A stretch of 64,000 nt of DNA from assembly GCA_903918755.1 (NCBI GenBank), contig CAIXFN010000040.1, positions 1-64,000 on the forward strand, read 5' to 3'. Source of the DNA: an uncultured Pedosphaera sp. (GTDB taxonomy: Bacteria > Verrucomicrobiota > Verrucomicrobiia > Limisphaerales > Pedosphaeraceae). Shown here in pieces: positions 57,901 to 64,000 of the stretch (its first letter is position 1; each line of letters begins with the position of its first letter). A model generated the notes under the pieces. It searched no databases and had not been told where the DNA came from. It saw nothing but the letters and a program-made list of their open reading frames with translations. Made by a program: the position numbers and the translations under genes.

Positions 57901-59920
57901 ACATCACTTCCAGGGTATTGTTACCGGGCATCGCGTTCACCGGAATAATCGCCCCATTGTTGGCGGCGGCAAATCCTTTGTCAAACGGGTCAATATAATC
58001 CTTGGGATTATAGGAATTCCCCACTCCGGGCACGATAAAACCGGCCAGATAATTGGAACCATTTGCGCCTAACTCGCCCTGGGGCGCCACGATGCGGTCG
58101 CCCACGTTCACCGTGTTCGTGATCACGTAAGGCGCAATGGCGGAATTGCTGAACACCAGGGACGAACTCACGATCCCGGCATTGGTGACCGTGACCCATT
58201 CGTTCAGGTTGGTGGCCACGCTGCCGGCATACATCGAATTCGTATCCAGGGCCAGATCCAACCAGGAAAATACCCGCTCGTAGGAGACGTTGTTGCCGGA
58301 AAGGAACTGGATCAAAGTCCGGTGCGCCGGATGTCCCAAATCAAGGTAGGTGTAAAAATTCCCGGCGGAGTCCAGCACCGCCGGCGAACGATTTGTGAAG
58401 ACATCTTGATAAGCAATGGACGGAGCTTCATTGGGGGGCAATTTGACCGCCGTCGCGGCGGCTTGCGCCTCGGTGGTCACGTAGGGACGCACATAATTCA
58501 CATAGTCGGAGGCATTCGCCGGCCAATACTCCGCATAGCGGTCAAGGAAAAAAGGCCAACGGAGACCCGCCACGCCTTTGGTCAGCCAATAGCACTGGAA
58601 GTCGTTCTGGTTGAAGGTCAAATGGGTGGCGTACAAATTCACCACACCGTTGGGCAGCGATTGCTTGTAATAGAATCCGCCGGTACCGTTCAGTGGGGCG
58701 GGGATCAATTGGGAATCATCCGTGCCATCGGGGTAAGCCCCTATGCGAGTACCCAGCTTGACGTTGATGTCGATCGGCGTGGGCGCCGCACTGATATTGA
58801 CGATCTCAAATCCGAGGAACCGCCTCCCGCCTTGCAATTGCTCACCCAACAATTCGACGAAAACCTGCCCTTGCGCATTGTCCGCCCGTAAAATATTGAG
58901 GGAGGAATCAAACCAGATTGTGTTCGTGGCATAAGGGGCAAACGTCTGGGCAAAATCACCATTATTGGAGGCCACGTTCTGCGGAACATTATTATTGTAA
59001 ATGATGTTGACGGCATTGACGGCTGCTTTGGGCACCGACACTGGATAGCCCGTCGAGGTATAATTACCCTCGGTCCAATACATGTTTTGCGGCTGTTTCA
59101 CCGGCACCCCGGAAACCAGATAGGTGTTCGTAAACAGCAGGTAATAGGAGTAGGAATTGCTAATATAACCGAAATTCTGGGGTAAACTTCCCGGCGGTGG
59201 AACGGCGTTCGTGGGCGACACTTTTTGCCAGACTACCGTGGCCTGCCCCGGTTGCGTGGCAAACACCGCATTGGCGTTGGTGCTGTAGTAATAATTGCTC
59301 GACGTCTGCCAACCCAACGGGGCGGTTTGCCAATACGTGAGGTTAAGACCATTGAGCAGGGCATTACCCGATTCATCGACCAAAGGCGGAGGCAGAACGG
59401 AGCCAAACGGAAAGGAACTCAGGTTGTTCAGGTAGGGTGCGCCAACCTGCGCCGAACGCAGCAGGCCGACGACGTGCCCGCTACCATCCTTGGCCGCCGG
59501 CCAGCCAAGATTGAGCGCGTTTTGGGCAAAAGTTTGGCCCGCAATAAGATTGGTGGTGCTCTGGACGGTCAAGGCCGCGAGCGCCACCATGCCGCCGAAC
59601 TGATTGGTGGTCGGGGCGTTCGTGGGATAGAGCGCCAGATTGGTGCTGCCGCCGAACGCCAACTGCGCCGCCGGCGTAGGGGCACGGCCGCTGGATCCCC
59701 CCGCCACATTGGTGACCAAACTCAGGGGGAGACCGCCCACGGAAAGCCAGTTGATTCCCGGGATCGATTTCGGACTGGCGTTCGTGGTCGGCGTAAGCAG
59801 AAAGTCATTCTGGCTCATCTGCAACGGAGTCACTGGCACCTGCGCTTGTACTTCCAACAGCGCACTCGGCGCGCCGACCAGCAAGGTCGCGGTCAGGATC
59901 AGGCGGGTGAATCGGTTCAT
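51920..59920 (-). CDS. Giant secreted protein (2666 aa) with helical segment and terminal beta domain
   Basis: Starts at the ATG at 59920, followed by a signal peptide (FTRLILTATLLVGAPSALLEVQA). The first 1600 residues are mainly beta, rich in Asn, Thr and Ala, with one putative Ig domain (He_PIG type, about 900-990). A helical stretch with EEELALLRG begins near 1610, next to an EF-hand-like DENDDGKVDAKDA near 1663. About 1880-2320 is long and helical (FEQIYQRAVAALNNAV; VVSQELAYNNQLIEIYG). The last 235 residues form a beta domain ending in KWKLVIPGKTLL ... VKDVKLYFITYSYSGN. No known enzyme motif is seen. The protein is central in a five-gene cluster and is likely a surface or secreted fibre or toxin-like assembly. 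Confidence 0.8.
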   Translation of the reverse strand: MNRFTRLILTATLLVGAPSALLEVQAQVPVTPLQMSQNDFLLTPTTNASPKSIPGINWLSVGGLPLSLVTNVAGGSSGRAPTPAAQLAFGGSTNLALYPTNAPTTNQFGGMVALAALTVQSTTNLIAGQTFAQNALNLGWPAAKDGSGHVVGLLRSAQVGAPYLNNLSSFPFGSVLPPPLVDESGNALLNGLNLTYWQTAPLGWQTSSNYYYSTNANAVFATQPGQATVVWQKVSPTNAVPPPGSLPQNFGYISNSYSYYLLFTNTYLVSGVPVKQPQNMYWTEGNYTSTGYPVSVPKAAVNAVNIIYNNNVPQNVASNNGDFAQTFAPYATNTIWFDSSLNILRADNAQGQVFVELLGEQLQGGRRFLGFEIVNISAAPTPIDINVKLGTRIGAYPDGTDDSQLIPAPLNGTGGFYYKQSLPNGVVNLYATHLTFNQNDFQCYWLTKGVAGLRWPFFLDRYAEYWPANASDYVNYVRPYVTTEAQAAATAVKLPPNEAPSIAYQDVFTNRSPAVLDSAGNFYTYLDLGHPAHRTLIQFLSGNNVSYERVFSWLDLALDTNSMYAGSVATNLNEWVTVTNAGIVSSSLVFSNSAIAPYVITNTVNVGDRIVAPQGELGANGSNYLAGFIVPGVGNSYNPKDYIDPFDKGFAAANNGAIIPVNAMPGNNTLEVMWFRSDNANTALGFQPSYWPAVIGYYNLQWPSPAPNQIILANNAGSGPLNALANAAVYAQNNPALPGYNPNEEHALILGGTAYALRDDLNRTNSPGYSSAPFVLIDYLASDMRPAMVAFQVRREAPEQGILFDYVVKAGTILQAPMPLPLMTPPVQGSGASALNFNTPPSGTAGDLPANWNNLDPASALTNYGGFTFQDRKNNFWVYRGLHGGLPPLQMGKYAPATKTFGALPPATALVGSNFTYFLHVSRPVDGFNLAVSPQLPGGLKLSGDTTNGLFIAGSPQAAGSNNYSISITDTDGSVATALLSLNIQTNGVVVAQPPLALTSSNQYSKATVTYSNRPPFLAASPTITNSFTMRFYYKNQAGFDWPGVAQAPTNGAIVPYLLPFDPKNGFAGEDPTLNSTPSLDVVYRPVWPALVNGQPIPSLYSGQTLTTPINGLAAVRGQSSAQVLYQQSIATNDVTQPIAYQSVTLFDPTVEKKAYLPNYGLTNVSGGLLGVVPTSVVSSSYDGFYFFPNLPANLASRVWLDPNTTNLVLAGLFEQQTVGDNFIFLNVLKGADLLAVQSLCDPADPNYSLWTNAVGNLSAPLYTYGESTNNLGKGIPGTYVKKPWLTKSYGVGQVVAVDNSEQLVDSYALGTTGPGLGYITYIVNNSINPTFSGNPVSVYVSLVTEYQAGTNLPGLYPGGLVTVYDPNPLSESISFQHTLDLGGNTANYQYDWRIQPPMNGLTPTTDPSTWQPLTNLVNDLSHFTLGGGAGVQSLSDNFVAVRYRETDAQATPANTNWSVWTTPAFAPGYIKRVLTGINPFEQTTSDLFNNPVNTVGNILTTAGSRWQGDVALNADTLASTGLIQIYETVLNRGKSLSINASPGINYGPANDALLLAAGEISDLYSYVANDAAVDAANPTISIGTDNATYGNVATSLFAFQGQEPSLLEEELALLRGRDDSVTSVIVPPVFNRLYWNYTHGIADGEVIYALNYNILDENDDGKVDAKDAAVLYPMGHGDAYGHYLTALNNYYQLLTNPNFDWVPQPETVSILGASVAVNYQHERKFAASSGALAQTGLKVFDLTWREGYLPGTSQGWNSFDTVYTNPTPRIYLNGTNVQTVARYWGLDHWASRTAAGAYLNWVVGNAILPPTDPNVNDQGIQKVDRTTVPELGQLPQLASQLQAGMNNAEAGFTPFNLAQNAIPFDINPLQVTGANPQTHFEQIYQRAVAALNNAVVAFNDAQSVTEQMRSQEDSLADFQAGVVSQELAYNNQLIEIYGTPYPDDVGPGGAYPQGYKGPDLQHYTYVSVPNTNTFGGLLPDPQVAITNYVDIQALPTDWSTTMYSSFSSIIASTAPGYTDPTKKYSTGLVMGPDGFFDKPQGWTSERSSPGQIQQAISALLAAKDALRQAELNMVYDKQSLDNAENTFNSLVLGNGKTLHDLNNANEGINLGLNTITAAYNIADRWLTAAAGDATDLANIVVQTIPVTFIAGLADGGDLGAPVRGALYAAALEAGGVITHIDDIAYTAYQVATGLGQAAISADNIAANNVSLDTDTKNAVQALGQQELALQGEVFTIDQKMRAVSDAQAAYNSLVAKGLRIQSDRATWRQHAAALVQGYRTRDAAFRLFQNEKLGRYLTLFNLAGEYSFLAAQAYDYETGLLGTSQGQAFLNQIISAQALGVVSGGVPQYSGGSSGDPGLAGALARMKGDWDVLKGRLGFNNPDGYGTTVSLRAENYRILNGTNGDPTWQQVLQSARVTDVTKDSDVKRLCLQIGDTSGNPVPGIILSFSTTITDGLNLFGNQLSTGDHAFSPSSFATKIFSVGVCLDGYIGMDNPAPGGAITPPDPTLNPNGLSATPYVYLIPVGQDFMRSPPLGDASAIRAWSVDDVAVPLPFNISASDFASHPFYNSASSLSEPLFGVREHQAFRPVSTTSVFNTSIYGAGGSLQPTEYTNKRLIGRSIWNSKWKLVIPGKTLLNDPNHGLDRFIQTVKDVKLYFITYSYSGN

Positions 59921-60034
59921 AACTTTAAACTTTTTCCAACTAACACGAAACTCGGTCCGGCGGTACCACCAAATAGGGTGCAAATTCGCGGATCATTAAT
60001 TCAGCAAACGGCGTTCCGGAACGACGCCCCAAGG

Positions 60035-61495
60035 TTACTGATTCTGAGTGGAATTCAGTGTGCCCACCCAAGCAGGGCTGTTGTTGGCGTCGCCAAAACG
60101 GGAGATCACGACCTGGGTCATCCCGCCGGTGTTATAAGGATCACCCAGTGTCAGGTGGAGAAAACAAATATGTTCAGCATCCGTACAAATCGTATACGTT
60201 CCCACCCCACCGCTATATCCCAATGCCAACACCCCTTTGACCGCACCCGTCTGATCCACTTTGGTTCCGGTGATGACCGGTCCCCCGGCGAACGCGGAGA
60301 TCACCACCTTCAGGCCCCCGGCCGTGCCATCGCGCTGCAACTGGATGTTTCCCATGACGGCCACAATCTGCCCATTGGCGGAATTATTGCTGTTAACCCG
60401 GCGAACCACCAAGCCGGACTGGTTGGGGCCTTGCGAAGTGCCGGTTTCCGAGCCGTTGCGGAAAAGCCCCGGTAAACGAGCGCCCCCGCCGCCATAAATG
60501 CGCATGTTCTCATTCATACTGGCGCTGCTGCCCGTGCCGAACGCGATGTCGGCGCCCACATCCGCATGGATTTGCAGCAACGAACTCTGAATGCCAAAAC
60601 CATAGGAATTGCCGCCGGAGGAGGTCCACAAGGAGATTTTGTCACCGAGGGACTGGGAAAAAGTCAGCGGATAGCCCGCGCCCGGAGCCCCAATGCCTAC
60701 ATTACCATTGGCAACGTTAAAACTTGCGCTATTCTCCAACTGTAAAGTGATGTTTGCCGGTTCCCAGCCCAGATAGCCCATGCGCAAGGCGCCCGGCTTG
60801 AAAATGGCCAGGTAACCCGCATGCGTGGTATCGCCCGGCGACATGCTGAGGTATCCATCGGTGTTGTTGGCGGTGGTGGAGTTGATGTTGCCTACCACCT
60901 GGAGTGGTGCATTCGGCGTGGAGGTGCCGATACCCACTGCGCCTCCGGCCCGATATACGTTCGCCCCGTTCACCGACCAGAGACCGATATCCGGGCCCAA
61001 ATTCGTCGAAGAGATGCTCTTGGACCCCGTCACGTTGACCGCATTGGCGGCCAGCAAAGCGTAGGGCGAGGCCAACAGGCGGAGGCGTGGCACAATTTCA
61101 CCGGTCCCCAAGCCACCCACAGTGATCCCGATGTAACGGGACTGGGCGCCATTCGTGGCGAACAGGTAGGTCAGATCATTGGTATGAAAAGTGGCGCTGC
61201 TCGGGATCGTATTACCCACCCCCAAGAGCACCGTAAAAAAGCCTTGGTTCACCGTGACCACCTGGGCCTCGCCCCACAACGGGGTCCCGCCGGTCGGCGC
61301 ACTATAAATATTGAACAATACATTGAAATTCTGAGGCGTATTCGTCGCCAGTGGAATGCCATTGGCGTCCGTCAGGTAGCCTTGGTAACTGATCTGGCCC
61401 GGCGGTTGCGCTTGATTGGTCTGCGCGCGGACGACCAGGGGAGCCCCGGCGAAGCTGAGCGCCAGCAGGACCAGACGGAGGAGGTTACTTTTCAT
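60035..61495 (-). CDS. Secreted tail-fibre-like protein
   Basis: 486 residues. A signal peptide (ending LVVRAQ) is followed by ISYQGYLTDANGIPLA, a module also seen in the kelch-like protein, then a segment reading LLASPYALLAANAVNV. The middle has repeated motifs such as GIGTSTPNAPLQVVG and NVGIGAPGAGYPLTF, which in phage tail fibres and in secreted bacterial proteins come before trimeric stem regions. The end (ICFLHLTLGDPYNTGG) is unrecognised. No endosialidase or peptidase chaperone domain is seen. It lies between the 600-aa gene (54-base gap) and the giant gene (115-base gap). Confidence 0.8.
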   Translation of the reverse strand: MKSNLLRLVLLALSFAGAPLVVRAQTNQAQPPGQISYQGYLTDANGIPLATNTPQNFNVLFNIYSAPTGGTPLWGEAQVVTVNQGFFTVLLGVGNTIPSSATFHTNDLTYLFATNGAQSRYIGITVGGLGTGEIVPRLRLLASPYALLAANAVNVTGSKSISSTNLGPDIGLWSVNGANVYRAGGAVGIGTSTPNAPLQVVGNINSTTANNTDGYLSMSPGDTTHAGYLAIFKPGALRMGYLGWEPANITLQLENSASFNVANGNVGIGAPGAGYPLTFSQSLGDKISLWTSSGGNSYGFGIQSSLLQIHADVGADIAFGTGSSASMNENMRIYGGGGARLPGLFRNGSETGTSQGPNQSGLVVRRVNSNNSANGQIVAVMGNIQLQRDGTAGGLKVVISAFAGGPVITGTKVDQTGAVKGVLALGYSGGVGTYTICTDAEHICFLHLTLGDPYNTGGMTQVVISRFGDANNSPAWVGTLNSTQNQ

Positions 61496-61549
61496 ATTGC
61501 TTGGGAATGGTTCGCGAGTGGTATGGGAAAACGGGAAATTTGAATTCTC

Positions 61550-63352
61550 TTAACGGGGCCGGGTGAGCGTCGGAATGGAACTGATCCGGTTGATGGTGAA
61601 AGCGCCGGCGACATTGAACGTGCGCGTGGCAAAGCCAACGCCGGTCAAAGTCACCAATTCGGCGTACGCTCCGGAGAACGATTGTCCAAATTGGGTCACG
61701 CTATTATAATCGTTGCCCGGGGGCGTTAAATTGAGCGTGATTTGGCGGTCGATTTGATAAGACTCGCTCCCGATGGGCAATTGCTTGTTAAACGTGGCAT
61801 CCAGGTTGTCGTGGTCCGGATGGTAGGTATGCAAGAACGGGTTGTTGGCCTGGTCGTCATAGTTGATGGTGATTTTCGGCGAGGTCACCAGAGTGGCCCC
61901 CGGGACCAGTTTCCCGCTCAAACCCCAGGTCTGATTGCCGGGAGTCCAGGGGAACTGGACCGCGGTAATGCGCCGGGCGGAACTCAACTGGGCGGGGTCC
62001 AGCACACTCTCCGCGGTGGCCAGAATCGTGTTGGAATTGATGTCCGAGCCGTAAAACACCCGGTGCATCAAATTAACATTGGTGCCGTCATTGTGCAGGA
62101 TCAGCCGCATGGGATACGTGGCGGAGGAGGCCACCGCCCCCAAATTGGTGTTCACGCTCGTCACCACATAAGCACCGTTGCTGCCTTGGGCCAGGCTGCC
62201 ATCGGGGTTGGCCTGAAAAGTTTTCAGGTAGTTCGACACCTGGGAAACCACCGCACTTCCCAACCAGAGCCCGGCATAGGACCCCGGTTGCGCCGAGGCA
62301 GGCACGTCCACTTCCGTAAAATTGCCGGTGTCGGTGAAGCGGAGAATACCCGCATACAGCGCCCCGGCGTTGTTGGTCAACACGGCCCGGTTGACCCCCA
62401 AAATGATGGCAATGTCGGAACCCGCCTGCCCTTGCGGCGGCAGCGTCCAACTCATCGGACTGGCGGCACTCAGCGTCGTGAAGGCATAAGAAAGGTTCGT
62501 GGAATTCAGAGCGCCGCGCACAATCAAGGGTGGGACCCCCAGAATTGGCGTCTGGCCAGCCGGAGGCAATTCAGATGGCTGCAATGTCAACCGGACCGTG
62601 ATGGCCGTTGGAGTGGTGTTCACCAGGCGGATCGTGGTGCTGCCGGAATTGGCACCGAAGGCGGTCGCATTGCCATTCACGACGACCTGGAAAGGCCCGA
62701 AGTAGGTATTCACAAAATTGGTCTCATTGATCCAGAAGGCCTGTCCACGCGCGACTTTGACGGTATGCGGCGCAAAAACCGGCGCCGGATTAATGGCGGA
62801 CAGGTCTCCCCCGGGATATTGATAAAACGTCGCCACGCTTTGAAAGGAAGGTGCCAGGGCGAGAAAATTATCCAAGGGAGGCGGATTGTTGGTGACCGTG
62901 GGAAAACCAATGAGATTGATCGCGGAGGCGTTCCAAGCGTAGCTCGGAGAAACCGGCTGGCCTTTTACATTCCAGGTATAATTGGTGGTGGCGGTGGAAT
63001 GGATCAAGTAGGCCGCATTCGGCGCCAGCGATGCCAGGTTGCCCGACAAACCGGTATTGATCCGCGCCCAATTCGCCCATTGACTGCCGCCAGTGATGGG
63101 TGCCAGTGGATTGTTGATAAACTGCGCCGCCCCCGACGCCGGCTGCCACAGCCAGACCTCGGCGATGGGGTTGCCGGGATCACTTCCGACCAGGTAATCC
63201 AAATTTGTGTAGGAAGCGTCCACATATAGGTAAACGGCTGTCCATCCCGGTTTGATCACAATGGATTGGGTCTGCCATTGGGCCAGCGCGGGGCTGGCGG
63301 TGCCCAGCAAAACTGCGAACAGCGCCAGCAGGTTTAAAACACGTCTCTTCAT
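61550..63352 (-). CDS. Secreted beta-rich protein, first gene of cluster
   Basis: 600 residues. The signal peptide (VLNLLALFAVLLGTASPALA) is followed by WQTQSIVIKPGWTAVYLYV, a start I have often seen in verrucomicrobial secreted proteins. The rest is predicted beta with many Asn/Thr/Pro loops, including WLWQPASG, LIGFPTVTNN and, near the end, NPFLHTYHPDHDNLDATF, with a His/Asp-rich patch that could hold metal. No catalytic motif is recognised. The gene lies upstream of all other members, so its promoter region (63353-63616) should control the unit. Confidence 0.8.
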   Translation of the reverse strand: MKRRVLNLLALFAVLLGTASPALAQWQTQSIVIKPGWTAVYLYVDASYTNLDYLVGSDPGNPIAEVWLWQPASGAAQFINNPLAPITGGSQWANWARINTGLSGNLASLAPNAAYLIHSTATTNYTWNVKGQPVSPSYAWNASAINLIGFPTVTNNPPPLDNFLALAPSFQSVATFYQYPGGDLSAINPAPVFAPHTVKVARGQAFWINETNFVNTYFGPFQVVVNGNATAFGANSGSTTIRLVNTTPTAITVRLTLQPSELPPAGQTPILGVPPLIVRGALNSTNLSYAFTTLSAASPMSWTLPPQGQAGSDIAIILGVNRAVLTNNAGALYAGILRFTDTGNFTEVDVPASAQPGSYAGLWLGSAVVSQVSNYLKTFQANPDGSLAQGSNGAYVVTSVNTNLGAVASSATYPMRLILHNDGTNVNLMHRVFYGSDINSNTILATAESVLDPAQLSSARRITAVQFPWTPGNQTWGLSGKLVPGATLVTSPKITINYDDQANNPFLHTYHPDHDNLDATFNKQLPIGSESYQIDRQITLNLTPPGNDYNSVTQFGQSFSGAYAELVTLTGVGFATRTFNVAGAFTINRISSIPTLTRPR

Positions 63353-63616
63353 AATTCAAATTGTGGTCAGTCGAAATTCCCACGACCCTGGGCACTGAAC
63401 ATCTGCTGATTCATCGGCAAAAGACAACCCGGCAGCACACTGCAAAAGTCAAATCAGTTAAAAAAGGCCCTCAACGCCCTAAATTACAATGATTCAAAAG
63501 CATGCTGACCGCGAAATTCTTCAACCGCTACTTCACCCGTCGGCAAAAGCGCTGGTGCATCCCTGACAAAGCTGTTTCCTGTGGATGGTGCAGCAAGAAA
63601 GGGTGTAACGAGCAAG
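63353..63616. other. Leader/promoter region of secreted-protein cluster
   Basis: No gene is seen in these 264 bases. A T6 run after a short GC-rich stem (around 63460-63480, minus strand) may end transcription from the mutarotase gene. A TTGACT hexamer on the minus strand at about 63443-63448 could be a -35 element for the 600-aa gene, though no good -10 box sits at the right distance. Confidence 0.35.
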
Positions 63617-63763
63617 CTAAAAGTTTATTTTCTTGAACGCCAGTGACTTGCGCCGGTGAAAGGCATCCAAAAATCCAAATTCCTGCCGCCCGCGATCATG
63701 ATCGGAGAAATCACCGCCCAAATGCACCCGGCGCCGAAGTCGAGGCAGGATGCGCGGAATCAT
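63617..63763 (-). CDS. Possible 48-residue ORF after mutarotase gene
   Basis: The ATG at 63763 follows GGAAGGTGGAA, a strong ribosome site, 11 bases past the mutarotase stop. The product is basic (MIPRILPRLRRRVHLGG...) with a central GGDFSDHDRG and a lysine-rich end. No family is recognised. Its position suggests translation coupled to the gene before it, but the length gives little statistical support, so it may be chance. Confidence 0.35.
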   Translation of the reverse strand: MIPRILPRLRRRVHLGGDFSDHDRGRQEFGFLDAFHRRKSLAFKKINF

Positions 63764-63773
63764 TTCCACCTTC

Positions 63774-64000
63774 CTACGGCAAGTCCCCGGTGGAAATCCG
63801 CACGCGCAGCGTCGCCGTCTCACCCGGCGCAAGCAGGCGCCGATTCGGACCCACATTGCCCGATTCCACGCACACCATGCGGCGATATTCCTCATCGCCG
63901 AAGTCTTCCATTCGCCGCGACTTGGCGATCCACGGATTCCACACCACCGTGGAGGTGGACCCTTGCTTGGACACGATGATCCGGCGCCGTTCCGCGCGAT
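63774..64000 (-). CDS. D-hexose-6-phosphate mutarotase, C-terminal end (5' part outside window)
   Basis: Only the last 75 residues are inside the window; the frame runs through the right edge with no start. The sequence RRIIVSKQGSTSTVVWNPW, DFGDEEYRRMVCVESGNVG and LAPGET is the typical end of YeaD-like glucose-6-phosphate 1-epimerases (aldose-1-epimerase superfamily), which interconvert alpha and beta anomers of hexose-6-phosphates in the cytoplasm. The MVCVESGN and PGET blocks are the diagnostic ones. No defect is seen in this part. Confidence 0.9.
   Translation of the reverse strand, partial: RAERRRIIVSKQGSTSTVVWNPWIAKSRRMEDFGDEEYRRMVCVESGNVGPNRRLLAPGETATLRVRISTGDLP

Noticed and set aside
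61742-63229. 495-codon open frame on the plus strand
   Set aside because: Antisense to the 600-aa secreted protein; Arg/Gly/His-rich shadow.

Overview
The window is GC-rich, densely coded bacterial chromosome, mostly on the minus strand, and looks like a verrucomicrobial genome of the Pedosphaera/Limisphaera kind. This assignment is an inference. It rests on a VPDSG/PEP-CTERM-type sorting tail, very long secreted repeat proteins (SdrD-B-like, SprB-like, chitobiase-C-like, kelch-like, LamG), a fused SecDF, a sigma factor/Ser-Thr kinase/FHA module and a second sigma factor with a one-pass membrane partner. I found no rRNA, tRNA, CRISPR array, phage or transposase gene.

Layout. 1-3.7 kb: 5' part of a large secreted SdrD-B/SprB-type surface protein (runs off the left edge) and a 54-residue peptide with a CTERM-type sorting tail. 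3.7-4.3 kb: AT-rich non-coding stretch. 4.3-14.8 kb: minus-strand housekeeping run in transcription order GNAT acetyltransferase, gcvP, a DnaJ-type co-chaperone, yajC, secDF, a TerC-family membrane protein and recJ. 14.9-19.1 kb: uvrA on plus, converging on a class-I glutamine amidotransferase (C26), a small hypothetical and ispF. 19.1-20.4 kb: 1.2-kb gene-free stretch with a degenerate 95-bp tandem repeat. 20.4-24.3 kb: sigma factor, TPR Ser/Thr kinase and FHA protein. 24.5-30.5 kb: two large secreted proteins on plus (beta-helix; four-fold chitobiase-C-like). 30.5-30.9 kb: hairpin-rich REP-like element. 30.9-34.5 kb: CvpA-like protein, anti-sigma-like protein, ECF sigma factor and polyprenyl diphosphate synthase. 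34.6-39.9 kb: S53 peptidase with LamG domains, a DUF4202 protein and an unknown protein. 40.1-45.8 kb: MacAB-like efflux operon (two separate permeases, ATPase, adaptor) with two small membrane proteins upstream. 46-48 kb: a hypothetical and a DUF72 protein.

48.2-63.4 kb holds the most unusual content: five consecutive minus-strand genes for secreted proteins. In transcription order they are a 600-aa beta protein, a 486-aa tail-fibre-like protein, a 2666-aa giant, a 290-aa protein and a 938-aa protein with 14 kelch-like repeats. They look like one transcription unit building a large extracellular structure. The giant has a long helical segment followed by a C-terminal beta domain whose final motif recalls the C-terminus of Tc-toxin A subunits. 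The right edge carries the 3' end of a D-hexose-6-phosphate mutarotase gene and a possible 48-aa ORF after it.
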